Positions 15,958-25,071 of a DNA stretch of 64,000 bases are shown here, piece by piece. The stretch is from Polaromonas sp. 39-63-25. Lineage in GTDB: Bacteria; Pseudomonadota; Gammaproteobacteria; Burkholderiales; Burkholderiaceae_C. The notes below the pieces were generated by a model. The model saw only the letters and a program-made list of their open reading frames with translations, did no database searches and had not been told where the DNA came from. Location: positions 62,001 through 126,000 of the forward strand of contig NZ_NCJH01000012.1 of NCBI RefSeq assembly GCF_002278925.1. Direction: 5' to 3'. The position numbers and the translations under genes were made by a program. Position 1 is the first letter of the stretch; each line of letters opens with the position of its first letter.

Positions 15958-18900
15958 ATGGATCTACCCAAACTGCTCCCTGGCAAACGCTACACCCTGC
16001 CGCAACCCGCTGGTTCCGCCGATGCCCTGTTGCTGGCGCAGCTGGGCCTGAGGGAAAAAGCGGCCGGCCGGCTCACGGCCATCGTCACGGCGGACGCCGC
16101 CACCGCGCAACGCCTGCTCGACGAACTGGCGTTTTTTGCACCGGCCCTGCGCTGCGCCCTGTTTCCCGACTGGGAAACCCTGCCCTACGACACCTTCTCG
16201 CCGCACCAGGACCTCATCAGTGAACGCCTGGCCACCCTGTGGCGCATCAGCCAGCACGACAAGGAGACCGGCGCCGACGTGGTCATCGTGCCGGCCACCA
16301 CGGCGCTGTACCGCCTGGCGCCGCCGTCCTTCCTGGCCGGCTACACCTTTCATTTCAAAGTCAAGCAAAAGCTCGATGAGGCCAAACTCAAGAGCCAGCT
16401 GACCCTGGCCGGCTACACCCACGTCTCGCAGGTGGTCAGCCCCGGCGAATACGCGGTGCGCGGCGGCCTGATCGACCTGTTTCCCATGGGCTCGGCCGTG
16501 CCCTACCGCGTGGACCTGTTCGACGACGAGATCGACTCCATCCGTACCTTCGACCCCGACAGCCAGCGCAGCCTGTACCCGGTGCCTGAAGTGCGGCTGC
16601 TGCCGGGCCGCGAGTTCCCGATGGACGACGAGGCGCGCACCAAGTTCAGGAACCGCTGGCGCGAACTGCTGGACGGCGATCCGACCAAGAGCCGCATCTA
16701 CAAGGACATAGGCAACGGCGTGGCGACGGCCGGCATCGAGTACTACCTGCCGCTGTTTTTCGACGACACGGCGACCGTGTTCGACTACCTCGGCAGCGAC
16801 GCCACCGTGGTGCTGCACGGCGACCTGGAGCCGGCCTTCCAGCGTTTCTGGCAGGACACCAAGGACCGCTACCGCCTGGTACGCGATGCGCCGGACCGCC
16901 CGGCCCTGCCGCCGGAAGCGCTGTTCCTCGGCACCGAGCAGTTTTACGCACGCGCGAACGAATATGCGCAGCTGGCCATCCGCCCGGCGGTCGAGGACGT
17001 GGCCGACAACGCGAACTTCCAGAAACTCGGCGAGATGTCGGTGGTGCGCGGCGCGGAAGATCCGCTCGCACGGCTGAAGGCACACATCCGCAACACGCCG
17101 CAGCGGGTGCTGCTGCTGGCCGAAAGCGACGGCCGGCGCGAAAGCCTGCTCGACTTCCTGCGCGCCAGCAGTGTCAGTCCGCCGGCCTTTGATTCGCTGG
17201 AAGACTTCCAGCACAGCAGCGAAAAACTCGGCATTGCCACCGCGGCCCTGAACACCGGCTTCAGCTGGCTGGCCGGTGACATTGACTTCGTCACGGAAAC
17301 CGAGCTGTTTGCCGCAGGTGTCGTCACCCGGCGGCGCAACCGCAAGCAGGAACAGGTCAGCGATGTCGAGGCACTGATCAAGGACCTGTCCGAGCTCAAT
17401 GTCGGCGACCCCGTGGTGCACAGCGCCCACGGCATAGGCCGCTACAAGGGCCTGGTCAACATGGACCTGGGCCAGGGCAACACCGAGTTTTTGCACCTGC
17501 AGTACGCCGACGACGCGACGCTGTATGTGCCGGTCAGCCAGCTGCAGCAGATCAGCCGCTACACCGGCGTCAGCGCCGACGAGGCCCCGCTGCACCGCCT
17601 GGGCAGCGGCCAGTGGGAAAAGGCCAAACGCAAGGCCGCCGAACAGGTGCGCGACTCGGCCGCCGAGCTGCTCAACATCTACGCCCGCCGCGCCGCGCGC
17701 GAAGGCCACGCCTTCCGCTATTCGCCCGACGACTATGAAAGTTTTGCCAACGACTTCGGCTTCGAGGAAACCGCCGACCAGCGCGCCGCCATCCACGCCG
17801 TGATCCAGGACATGATCAGCCCGCGCCCCATGGATCGCCTGGTCTGCGGCGATGTCGGTTTCGGCAAGACCGAGGTGGCGCTGCGCGCGGCCTTCATTGC
17901 GATCACCGGCGGCAAGCAGGTCGCGCTGCTGGCGCCCACCACCCTGCTGGCCGAGCAGCATTACCAGACGCTGGTCGACCGCTTCGCCAAATGGCCGGTC
18001 AAGGTCGCCGAGATGAGCCGCTTCCGCTCAGGCAAGGAAATCACCGCCGCGATCAAGGGCATCGCCGACGGCAGCATCGACATCGTGGTCGGCACGCACA
18101 AGCTGCTGAGCCAGGACGTGAAGTTCCAGCGTCTGGGCCTGCTCATCATCGACGAGGAGCACCGCTTCGGCGTGCGCCACAAGGAGGCCATGAAGGCCAT
18201 GCGCGCCGAGGTCGATGTGCTGACGCTGACCGCCACGCCGATTCCGCGAACCCTGGGCATGGCCCTCGAGGGCCTGCGCGACCTCAGCGTGATCGCCACC
18301 GCGCCGCAGCGCCGGCTGGCGATCAAGACCTTTGTGCGCAGCGAAAGCAACGGCGTGATCCGCGAGGCGGTGCTGCGCGAGCTCAAGCGCGGCGGTCAGG
18401 TCTACTTCCTGCACAACGAGGTCGAGACCATCCAGAACCGGCGCGAAAAACTCGAGGCCCTGCTGCCCGAGGCGCGCATCGCCGTGGCGCACGGCCAGAT
18501 GCCGGAGCGCGAACTCGAAAAAGTCATGAAGGACTTTGTGGCGCAGCGCTACAACCTGCTGCTGTGCTCGACCATCATCGAGACCGGTATCGACGTGCCC
18601 AGTGCGAACACCATCGTGATGAGCCGCGCCGACAAGTTCGGCCTGGCGCAGTTGCACCAACTGCGCGGCCGCGTCGGGCGCAGCCACCACCAGGCTTATG
18701 CCTATCTGATGGTGCCCGACATCGAAGGCCTGACCAAACAGGCGAGCCAGCGGCTCGAAGCCATCCAGCAGATGGAAGAGCTCGGCTCGGGTTTCTATCT
18801 GGCCATGCACGACCTGGAGATACGCGGCACCGGCGAGGTGCTCGGCGAAAACCAGAGCGGCAACATGATGGAGATCGGCTTCCAGCTCTACAACGAGATG

Positions 18901-19428
18901 CTCAACGAGGCCGTGGCCTCGCTCAAAGCCGGGCGCGAGCCCGACCTGCTGGCGCCGCTCAATGTCAGCACCGAGATCAACCTGCATGCGCCGGCCCTGC
19001 TGCCGAGTGACTACTGCGGCGACGTGCATTTGCGCCTGTCGTTCTACAAGAAACTCGCGACCGCCAAAAATACCGACCAGATCGACAGCCTGCTCGAGGA
19101 AATCGTGGACCGCTTCGGCAAGCTGCCGGCGCAGGCGCAGACCCTGATCGACGTGCACCGCCTGCGCGTGATCGCCAAGCCTTACGGCGTGGTCAAGGTC
19201 GATGCGGCGCCCACCTTGATCAACATCACTTTCAGGAAGGACCCGCCCATCGATTCGATGGCCATCATGCACCTGATCCAGAAGAACAGACACATCAAGC
19301 TGGCCGGCAACGACAAGCTGCGCATCGAACGCGAACTCAAGGAACCCAAGGACCGGGCGCAAATGGTTCGCGACGTACTGAAATCACTCGGACAACCCAA
19401 AACCACCACGGAAGCCACGCCCGCATGA
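15958..19428 (+). CDS. mfd: Transcription-repair coupling factor Mfd
   Basis: This 1156-residue DNA translocase matches E. coli Mfd in length. Order: UvrB-homology module with DWETLPYDTFSPH; RNA-polymerase-interacting CarD-like domain (VGDPVVHSAHGIGRYKGL, about residues 480-545); RecG-like helicase core with Walker A GDVGFGKTE (about 632), DEEH box at about 731, LTATPIPRTLGMAL, and motif VI QLRGRVGRSHHQAYAYL; then the C-terminal UvrA-masking domain. It releases stalled RNA polymerase and recruits UvrA. The last bases overlap serB by 4 nt (ATGA), so the two are coupled. Confidence 0.97.
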   Translation: MDLPKLLPGKRYTLPQPAGSADALLLAQLGLREKAAGRLTAIVTADAATAQRLLDELAFFAPALRCALFPDWETLPYDTFSPHQDLISERLATLWRISQHDKETGADVVIVPATTALYRLAPPSFLAGYTFHFKVKQKLDEAKLKSQLTLAGYTHVSQVVSPGEYAVRGGLIDLFPMGSAVPYRVDLFDDEIDSIRTFDPDSQRSLYPVPEVRLLPGREFPMDDEARTKFRNRWRELLDGDPTKSRIYKDIGNGVATAGIEYYLPLFFDDTATVFDYLGSDATVVLHGDLEPAFQRFWQDTKDRYRLVRDAPDRPALPPEALFLGTEQFYARANEYAQLAIRPAVEDVADNANFQKLGEMSVVRGAEDPLARLKAHIRNTPQRVLLLAESDGRRESLLDFLRASSVSPPAFDSLEDFQHSSEKLGIATAALNTGFSWLAGDIDFVTETELFAAGVVTRRRNRKQEQVSDVEALIKDLSELNVGDPVVHSAHGIGRYKGLVNMDLGQGNTEFLHLQYADDATLYVPVSQLQQISRYTGVSADEAPLHRLGSGQWEKAKRKAAEQVRDSAAELLNIYARRAAREGHAFRYSPDDYESFANDFGFEETADQRAAIHAVIQDMISPRPMDRLVCGDVGFGKTEVALRAAFIAITGGKQVALLAPTTLLAEQHYQTLVDRFAKWPVKVAEMSRFRSGKEITAAIKGIADGSIDIVVGTHKLLSQDVKFQRLGLLIIDEEHRFGVRHKEAMKAMRAEVDVLTLTATPIPRTLGMALEGLRDLSVIATAPQRRLAIKTFVRSESNGVIREAVLRELKRGGQVYFLHNEVETIQNRREKLEALLPEARIAVAHGQMPERELEKVMKDFVAQRYNLLLCSTIIETGIDVPSANTIVMSRADKFGLAQLHQLRGRVGRSHHQAYAYLMVPDIEGLTKQASQRLEAIQQMEELGSGFYLAMHDLEIRGTGEVLGENQSGNMMEIGFQLYNEMLNEAVASLKAGREPDLLAPLNVSTEINLHAPALLPSDYCGDVHLRLSFYKKLATAKNTDQIDSLLEEIVDRFGKLPAQAQTLIDVHRLRVIAKPYGVVKVDAAPTLINITFRKDPPIDSMAIMHLIQKNRHIKLAGNDKLRIERELKEPKDRAQMVRDVLKSLGQPKTTTEATPA

Positions 19429-20168
19429 CCCCTGCTGAAACCCTCCCAGGCCTAGCCGTCAAACTCACCACGCCCGACCTCAAACTCGGCGACTTCAAAC
19501 TGATCGCCTTCGACATGGACTCGACGCTGATCAACATCGAGTGTGTCGATGAAATTGCCGACGCCGCCGACCGCAAGGCCGAAGTGTCCGCCATCACCGA
19601 AGCGGCCATGCGCGGTGAAATTGCCGACTACAAGGAAAGCCTGCGCCGGCGTGTGGCCCTGCTCAAGGGCGTCAGCGTCGACAGCATGGACGAGGTCTAC
19701 CACCAGCGGCTCAAGCTCAACCCCGGCGCCGCCGAACTGGTGCATGCCTGCAAGGCGGCCGGCCTGAAGGTGCTGCTGGTCAGCGGGGGCTTCACCTTTT
19801 TCACCGACCGTGTGCGTGACGAGCTCGGTATCGACTACACGCGCTCGAACGTTCTGGAAATCGAGAACGGCCTGCTGACCGGCCGCATGGTGGACCAGCC
19901 CTGGGGGGACATCTGCGACGGCGAGGAAAAGAAAAAAATGCTGCTGCAAACCTGCGCCATGCTCGACATCGCTCCCGCCCAGGCCATCGCCATGGGCGAC
20001 GGCGCCAACGACCTGCCCATGATGGGGGTGGCCGGCCTCTCGGTGGCCTACCACGCCAAGCCGAAGGTGCGCGAACAGGCCATGGTCGCCATCAACGAGG
20101 GCGGGCTCGACCGCCTGCTGGAAGTGTTCAGCCAGCCAGCCGGCACAGCGGCCCCGCAACAGGCCTGA
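19425..20168 (+). CDS. serB: Phosphoserine phosphatase
   Basis: This 247-residue HAD-superfamily enzyme performs the last step of serine synthesis, hydrolysing phosphoserine. Motif I is FDMDSTLI (nucleophile Asp near residue 28), motif II LLVSGGFTFF, motif III/IV MGDGANDLPMM; the cap contains CVDEIAD and RVALLKG. An N-terminal extension of about 22 residues precedes the core. Translation is coupled to mfd by ATGA. Confidence 0.95.
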   Translation: MTPAETLPGLAVKLTTPDLKLGDFKLIAFDMDSTLINIECVDEIADAADRKAEVSAITEAAMRGEIADYKESLRRRVALLKGVSVDSMDEVYHQRLKLNPGAAELVHACKAAGLKVLLVSGGFTFFTDRVRDELGIDYTRSNVLEIENGLLTGRMVDQPWGDICDGEEKKKMLLQTCAMLDIAPAQAIAMGDGANDLPMMGVAGLSVAYHAKPKVREQAMVAINEGGLDRLLEVFSQPAGTAAPQQA

Positions 20169-20180
20169 AGCGGCTAGCCT

Positions 20181-20257
20181 ATTGAGCGTTTCAAAACTCA
20201 GGACAGTCGGAACGCTCAATCCCTCACCCCGACCCTCTCCCAGAGGGCGAGGGTGAG
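20181..20257. repeat. 10-bp inverted repeat plus REP-like palindrome after serB
   Basis: ATTGAGCGTT (20181-20190) and AACGCTCAAT (20211-20220) are perfect reverse complements separated by 20 nt. They are followed at once by a third copy of the CCCTCACCCC...GAGGGTGAG palindrome (20220-20257). The block lies between convergent serB and the histidine-kinase gene. Confidence 0.65.
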
Positions 20258-20309
20258 AGCAGTCCAATTCACTGTCGTGTATTTGGAAAAAATCTATAGC
20301 CTGTTTGGG

Positions 20310-23120
20310 CTACAGCAGGGCGGGCTGAACCAGCGCGTCCTGTGTCTGGAGCCTCAACGGCAGGCGCACCGTGAAACAGGTGCCTGAACCGGCCGGGCCC
20401 ACCAGGCTGCTGACTTCAATCGTGCCACCGTACAGGTCCACCGCGTTCTTGACAATGGCCAGGCCCAGGCCGGTGCCGGGAATGGCGCCGACATTGCTGG
20501 CGCGGTGAAAGGACTCGAACAGGTGGGTGATTTCATCGGCGGGAATGCCGATGCCGTTGTCCGACACTTCCAGCACCAGTTGCCGGTCCGCCAGAAAAAC
20601 TCGGCACAGCACCACCCCGCCCAGCGGCGAATACTTGACGGCGTTGGACAGCAGGTTGCCCAGGATGTGCCTGAGCAGTTTTTCGTCGTGCAGCCCCGCC
20701 CCACCGTCGGCCGCAAACAGCAGGCGCAGCTCGCACGGGCTGCCAGGGTGCAGCGCGCGCGCCTCCTGCACCAGCTGCTGGCAGAGTTTTTCGAGGTCCA
20801 GGGGCCGCGGTTCGAACTCCAGCATCTGCGCCTCGGCCTTGCCGATCAGCAGCACGCGGTCGAGCATGCGGGTCATGCGTTGCACACTGGCCGCAATGGT
20901 GTCGAGCACTTCCGCCTTCTCGGTGGCGGGCAGGCGCTCACCATAATGTTTGAGGATTTCCCCCGACGACAGGATGCTGGCCAGCGGCGTGCGGAACTCG
21001 TGACTGGTCATGGCCACAAAACGGCTGCGCAGTTCGTTGAGTTCCCGCTGCCGCTCCAGCGCCTCGCGCGTGTCCTGTTCCGATTTCTTGCGCTCGGTGA
21101 TATCCAGGAAAGTCCAGATCACCCCGGCCTCCGGCTCAAGCGGCCGCAGGCAGTTGCCGCCCGCCTCCACCCAGAAAAGCTCGCCGTTGCGCCGCTGAAA
21201 CTGCTGCTCGCAGGTGTAGCTGCCGGTGCCTCTCAGGGCTTCGCGCGCACGCTGCCCGAAGTTTTCCCACGCGGCTGCGTCCGTGTGCAGTCGCAGGGCC
21301 GACTGGCCGATCAGGTCCTCGCGCGGATAGCCCATCATCTCGGCGAACTTGGCGTTGACCCACTCCAGCCTGCGCGACACGGACAGCACAATGCCCACCA
21401 GCGCGCTGTTCAGGATGGCTTCCCGCTCCGACGAGGTACGTATCAGCTCAGCTTCCAGCTCCTTGCGCCGGGTGATGTCCGTCATCACCCACACCGTGCC
21501 CTGCGTCAGGTCGCGCGGGCTGACGGCCTTGCCGGACAGCGAAATCCAGATGTGTGAACCGGTGTACTGGCGGACCTGGATCTCGGTTTCGTAAGCCCGG
21601 CCCTCCCGGATGCAGGCTGCCACCTCGCCCCCGACGCGCAGGTAGTCCGCGCGCGACAGGTAAAACGGCTCCATCGAGGTCAGTGGCTGGTCGCCGGCGG
21701 CAAAAATTTCGAGCATGGCCTGGTTGGCCCAGCGAAAGCGCCCTTCCGGCGTCAGAAACGCAATGCCGACGATGGAGTTGGCCAGTATGGTTTCGCGCTC
21801 CTGCAGCACCGCGCGGTAACGCTCCTGCGACTGGCGCAGGGCTTCGACCGTGGCCTGGTCGGCCTGGCTGGCGGCCTGGGCCTGTTCTTTTTCGGCCAGC
21901 GCTACATTGATGCGGTCGGCCAGCGCAAACGAAAGCAGCACCATCTCGAGCGCCGAACCGATCAGCAGGGCATTGGAGGTCAGCAGGTTGGTCGGCAGGA
22001 TGCCCGTGTTGTGGAGCACAAAGGTCGCCACCCCCAACAACAACACCGCCCACGCCGTCAGGAAATAACGTGCGCCGGGAAATTTCTGCAGCATGCTGAA
22101 CACGCCGGCCAGCACAACCACGGGAACACTGACGACAGCCAGCCCGGTCACCATCCACGTCGAAACCGTGTAGGGCAGCAGCAGCGCGACCAGCAGCGCC
22201 AGCAGCCAGGCGCCGGTCAGGGCCAGCATCACGCGGTTGATGCGCGGCATGCGCACGGCACTGTTGAGGAAGTTGCGTGCGAACAGGAGCCCGAAAGCGG
22301 CCGCCGTGGCCATGCCCACCGGCGGCGACACACCGTTCCACCAGGTCTGTCCAGGCCAGAGCAACTGCCCGCCCAGTCCCGTCAACGCGGCCTGCGACAC
22401 GGCCATGCCACCGACAAAACCGACATAAATCAGGTAGGCCCGGTCGCGCACCGAAAAATACAGCAGCAGGTTGTACAGCAGCAGACCGATCAGCAGGCCA
22501 AAGTAGAGGGCGAGCAGCGCGTACTCCCGCTGGTCGTGCTGCCACAGTGCCCCGGCCTGCCACAGGTGGGTCGGAACCGACAGCGTTCCCTGCGACTGCA
22601 CACGAAGGTAAAGCGTGGTTCCAGCGCCGGGCTGCAGCATCACCGGCAACACATGGTTGCGGTGCGGCACGGCCCGGCTGGCAAAGGGCAACAGGTCCCC
22701 GCCGCGCTGGTGTTCAAACCCTCCGCGGGGAGTCGCCGTGTAAAGGTCCAGCTGGTCGATCGCCGGATAGGCGACCTCCAGCAGCCACGGCGCCGGTGTA
22801 TCGGTCTGCGCCTGCAACGTGATGCGCAGCCAGAAGGCCGACGAGGTCAGGCCGAAGTTGGTGGCTGACCCGCTCTGGGCCACCGTTTTGAAGCGCGCCT
22901 GCTGCGCCGGCTGCAGCACCTCGTCCAGCGACAGCTGGCCCCCTGGGTCTTCCAGCACCATGAAGGCGCGGGACAGAGTGTAGCTGCCCTGCTGGCCGAT
23001 CATCAGCGCGCCGTCCTGTGCATGCAGCAGCGGGGAGATCAGCAGCGCCAGCATCAGCGGGAAACCGCGCAACCACGCACGCGGGCGGACAAGGAATCGG
23101 AAGCAAGGGAGGTCAGGCAT
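20310..23120 (-). CDS. 7TMR-DISM sensor histidine kinase with two PAS domains
   Basis: This protein of about 936 residues has a signal peptide (ending LLISPLLHAQ), an extracellular 7TMR-DISM ligand domain (about 30-170), seven TM helices (about 180-390), a short coiled coil, PAS domain 1 (ETILANSIVGIAFLTPEGRF), PAS domain 2 (REAILNSALVGIVLSVS) with PAC segment, HisKA with SHEFRTPLASI (phospho-His near 706), and HATPase_c (NLLSNAVKYSP, DNGIGIP, GTGLGLAIVKNAV). It senses an external, probably carbohydrate-like ligand. There is no receiver domain and no adjacent response regulator. The start could also be ATG 23153. Confidence 0.9.
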   Translation of the reverse strand: MPDLPCFRFLVRPRAWLRGFPLMLALLISPLLHAQDGALMIGQQGSYTLSRAFMVLEDPGGQLSLDEVLQPAQQARFKTVAQSGSATNFGLTSSAFWLRITLQAQTDTPAPWLLEVAYPAIDQLDLYTATPRGGFEHQRGGDLLPFASRAVPHRNHVLPVMLQPGAGTTLYLRVQSQGTLSVPTHLWQAGALWQHDQREYALLALYFGLLIGLLLYNLLLYFSVRDRAYLIYVGFVGGMAVSQAALTGLGGQLLWPGQTWWNGVSPPVGMATAAAFGLLFARNFLNSAVRMPRINRVMLALTGAWLLALLVALLLPYTVSTWMVTGLAVVSVPVVVLAGVFSMLQKFPGARYFLTAWAVLLLGVATFVLHNTGILPTNLLTSNALLIGSALEMVLLSFALADRINVALAEKEQAQAASQADQATVEALRQSQERYRAVLQERETILANSIVGIAFLTPEGRFRWANQAMLEIFAAGDQPLTSMEPFYLSRADYLRVGGEVAACIREGRAYETEIQVRQYTGSHIWISLSGKAVSPRDLTQGTVWVMTDITRRKELEAELIRTSSEREAILNSALVGIVLSVSRRLEWVNAKFAEMMGYPREDLIGQSALRLHTDAAAWENFGQRAREALRGTGSYTCEQQFQRRNGELFWVEAGGNCLRPLEPEAGVIWTFLDITERKKSEQDTREALERQRELNELRSRFVAMTSHEFRTPLASILSSGEILKHYGERLPATEKAEVLDTIAASVQRMTRMLDRVLLIGKAEAQMLEFEPRPLDLEKLCQQLVQEARALHPGSPCELRLLFAADGGAGLHDEKLLRHILGNLLSNAVKYSPLGGVVLCRVFLADRQLVLEVSDNGIGIPADEITHLFESFHRASNVGAIPGTGLGLAIVKNAVDLYGGTIEVSSLVGPAGSGTCFTVRLPLRLQTQDALVQPALL

Positions 23121-23253
23121 GAGCGTGGCGGAAAGCCCCTTTTTGGCGCCCATTATCCACCGCACACGCGCCAGCGAGCGCTGGCGAATCCTGCCTATGG
23201 ACAAAACCCCTGGGGCTGGTTAGTGTGACAACAGACCCCGAAGGAAATACACC

Positions 23254-23583
23254 ATGGCCCTGGACCACGCGCAACCGCTCGACATCATCAATGTGCAGCC
23301 CCTCGCCGGCAAGCTGCAGGATGTCAAAACCCACAGCCTGCTCAAGACCGGGAAACTGCAGTTGATGCGCCTGGTGCTGGCGGCCGACCAGAGCGTGCCC
23401 GAACACCAGGTGCCGGGCGAAATCACCATCCAGTGCCTGGAGGGGCAAGCCGTGGTCAGCACCCCCGGACTGTCGCGCACGCTGGGTGCCGGTGAACTGA
23501 TGGCCTTGTCCGGCGGCGAACCGCATGCGCTGAAAGCCACCACAGCCGCCTCGCTGCTGGTCACCATTTTGCTGAACCCATGA
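23254..23583 (+). CDS. Small cupin-domain protein
   Basis: This 109-residue single-cupin protein contains an incomplete cupin motif 1 (RLVLAADQSVPEHQVPGEITIQCLEG) and motif 2 (LGAGELMALSGGEPHALKA). Only some of the usual His/Glu metal ligands are present (one His in each motif), so catalysis is uncertain. Such proteins are often sensors or sugar/aldehyde-binding proteins. GAAGGAA precedes the ATG. It stands alone between the divergent kinase gene and a repeat copy. Confidence 0.8.
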   Translation: MALDHAQPLDIINVQPLAGKLQDVKTHSLLKTGKLQLMRLVLAADQSVPEHQVPGEITIQCLEGQAVVSTPGLSRTLGAGELMALSGGEPHALKATTAASLLVTILLNP

Positions 23584-23632
23584 ATCGCTGAAGCCAGGCG
23601 CCCGCGTCGCGAAGACCGGAATTCTTTGGAAT

Positions 23633-23680
23633 GCTATTTATTTGATAGCTGCTTGCGCTTGCGGGAAAAAGGCTGCGAGG
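23633..23680 (-). repeat. Interspersed repeat, copy 6
   Basis: Minus-strand copy downstream of the cupin gene: CAGCC, TTTTTCCCGCAAGCGCAAGCAGCTAT, spacer, ATAGCAT. Confidence 0.75.
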
Positions 23681-23814
23681 ACTTTTTGGCAGAAACTGTG
23701 AACATGCGCCCCGCAAGCCCAGGCATTAGTCATCGAGCCTGCGGGAACGGCACGTCACGGACGGTTTTGGCCATGCAGTTGGCGAAGGTGCAGGCGCCGC
23801 CTCTGCAAAAAAGT

Positions 23815-24018
23815 CTAGTTCAACAGGCCGAACGCCAGCTGCAAGTGGGCCGCTTTCAGGCGCGCGTGGGCCGCGTCCAGCGCGGCGAAGGCCGCGTCGA
23901 TGGCTCGCCGGTCGGGCACCGGTGCGCGCAGCAGCATCTCGTAGGTTGCCCGTAGAAAATCGTAGTCAGCCAGGGCAACGGTGGGACGCATGTGAGAAGT
24001 GGTGAGGGGTGCCTGCAT
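23815..24018 (-). CDS. Small protein, paralogue of the gene at 24310
   Basis: This 67-residue protein starts MQAPLTTSHMRP and continues ALADYDFLRATYEMLLRAP, DRRAIDAAFAALDAAHARLKAAH. It aligns along its length with the 66-residue product encoded at 24310-24510 (APLT, ALADYDxxRAxY, AxxAAxxALDxAHxRxK). No known family is recognised; it is predicted to be a two-helix acidic protein. ATG 24018 was chosen over an upstream ATG because GGAG lies 5 nt before it and because it restores the alignment with the paralogue. Confidence 0.65.
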   Translation of the reverse strand: MQAPLTTSHMRPTVALADYDFLRATYEMLLRAPVPDRRAIDAAFAALDAAHARLKAAHLQLAFGLLN

Positions 24019-24309
24019 TTCATCTCCGGCTTGCTGGATCCACAGTGCAGGGTCCGCTGATCCGGCCCCTTCGTGCCATTCATTGTGAGCAAGCCAGAGC
24101 ACTGACGACATAGGTCAACTCAATCTCCGGTTGTCGGAGACCACCTACCCGCCAGCCATCGTGCGGCCACGGCGTCAGTCCAGGCGAATGTCGTCAAAGC
24201 AGTCCTGCACAGGGGGCTTTCAGCAGGTGACCGGTCGGCCGTGGCGTGGTGCCACGATTGCAGGCACCCGGGGATCAGCGGGTCATGGGCCACGGGCGCG
24301 CCAAGGCTG
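24019..24309. other. 291-bp spacer between two paralogous small genes
   Basis: No supported gene. An 86-codon open frame on the minus strand has no family resemblance and overlaps the downstream gene out of frame. Confidence 0.4.
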
Positions 24310-24510
24310 CTACAGCGGACGCAGATGGGTCGGTGGGTCGAAGTCGCCCATCGCCAGCTTGAAGCGGATATGGGCTTCATCCATGGCCACCATCGCGTCG
24401 TTGACCGCCTTGTAGTCGGGCGGGTCCATGCTCAGAAAACGCATGTAGTCAGCCCGCGCCTCGTCATAGTCGGCCAGGGCCTGCTGGGCTTTCGTGAGGG
24501 GAGCAGACAT
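24310..24510 (-). CDS. Small protein, paralogue of the gene at 23815
   Basis: This 66-residue protein (MSAPLTKAQQALADYDEARADY, FLSMDPPDYKAVNDAMVAMDEAHIRFKLAMGDF) consists of two predicted amphipathic helices and is acidic, with no signal peptide. It is clearly related to the product at 23815-24018, a tandem duplication. It follows a 54-residue Pro-rich ORF by 6 nt and probably shares its transcript. Function unknown. Confidence 0.65.
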   Translation of the reverse strand: MSAPLTKAQQALADYDEARADYMRFLSMDPPDYKAVNDAMVAMDEAHIRFKLAMGDFDPPTHLRPL

Positions 24511-24516
24511 GGCCGG

Positions 24517-24681
24517 TTAAATGGCGGGCTGAACCGTACCGGGCTCTTCCGGATGCGCCGGGGCGGGCACGGGACCGAGGTCAGGCTCGACCGGAAATTC
24601 AACAGGCGCAGGCACGGTTTTGCCGCCAGGCGACAGGGGCTCACCATTTTCGGAAGGATGGGGGCGATGGGTGGCCGACAT
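24517..24681 (-). CDS. 54-residue proline/glutamate-rich small protein
   Basis: Opens MSATHRPHPSENGEPLSPGG and continues with a Pro/Val/Glu-rich tail (VEFPVEPDLGPVPAPAHPEEP) ending QPAI. Composition suggests a disordered cytosolic peptide. It lies between two small genes in the same direction with gaps of 9 and 6 nt, which supports it as a member of this micro-operon. Nine consecutive C residues separate the previous stop codon from its ATG, leaving no Shine-Dalgarno sequence in that gap; it may depend on coupling. No homologue known to me. Confidence 0.5.
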   Translation of the reverse strand: MSATHRPHPSENGEPLSPGGKTVPAPVEFPVEPDLGPVPAPAHPEEPGTVQPAI

Positions 24682-24690
24682 GGGGGGGGG

Positions 24691-24882
24691 TCAAAACGGA
24701 GCGATCCAGGCGTTCACCGGAACCTCCGCAGTAGCCAGGGCGACCACGGCGGCGATGCCCACGAACACCGCCAAAACATAAGCTACCAACGACCCCAGCA
24801 CACGCCGGGGCGGTGTGCTGGAGAACCAGGCAGGCTGGTGATGGTGGGTGTCTGAATGGATGACCATGCTGTGATCTTCCAT
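24691..24882 (-). CDS. Small single-pass membrane protein
   Basis: About 63 residues. A short His-rich N-terminal region (DTHHHQPAWFSSTPPRR) is followed by one hydrophobic helix (LGSLVAYVLAVFVGIAAVVALA) and a short tail (VPVNAWIAPF). The start may be ATG 24882 or ATG 24867; the latter has GGAAGA about 8 nt upstream. It is first in a leftward cluster of very small genes. Function unknown. Confidence 0.55.
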   Translation of the reverse strand: MEDHSMVIHSDTHHHQPAWFSSTPPRRVLGSLVAYVLAVFVGIAAVVALATAEVPVNAWIAPF

Positions 24883-24974
24883 GCAACGCACCACTCCCGC
24901 CATAGGCGAAATCTGAAAAGCACTGTCAGCGCCGGCTGACAAGGCGAGCCCACGGCAAGCGCCACGTGCCGTTC

Positions 24975-25032
24975 ATCGCTTCTTTTTTGATCGCTGCCTG
25001 CGCAATCCCCACAGGGGCTGGAGGCGGATTTG
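24975..25032 (-). repeat. Interspersed repeat, copy 7
   Basis: Minus-strand copy: CAAATCCGCCTCCAGCCC, TGGGGATTGCGCAGGCAGCGATC, AAGCGAT. It lies between the pssA stop and the small-gene cluster and keeps the 5' CAAAT...CCTCCAGCCC block well. Confidence 0.75.
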
Positions 25033-25071
25033 TCTGCATAGACAGTACCACCGGGCGGTGAAAACCTGGGA

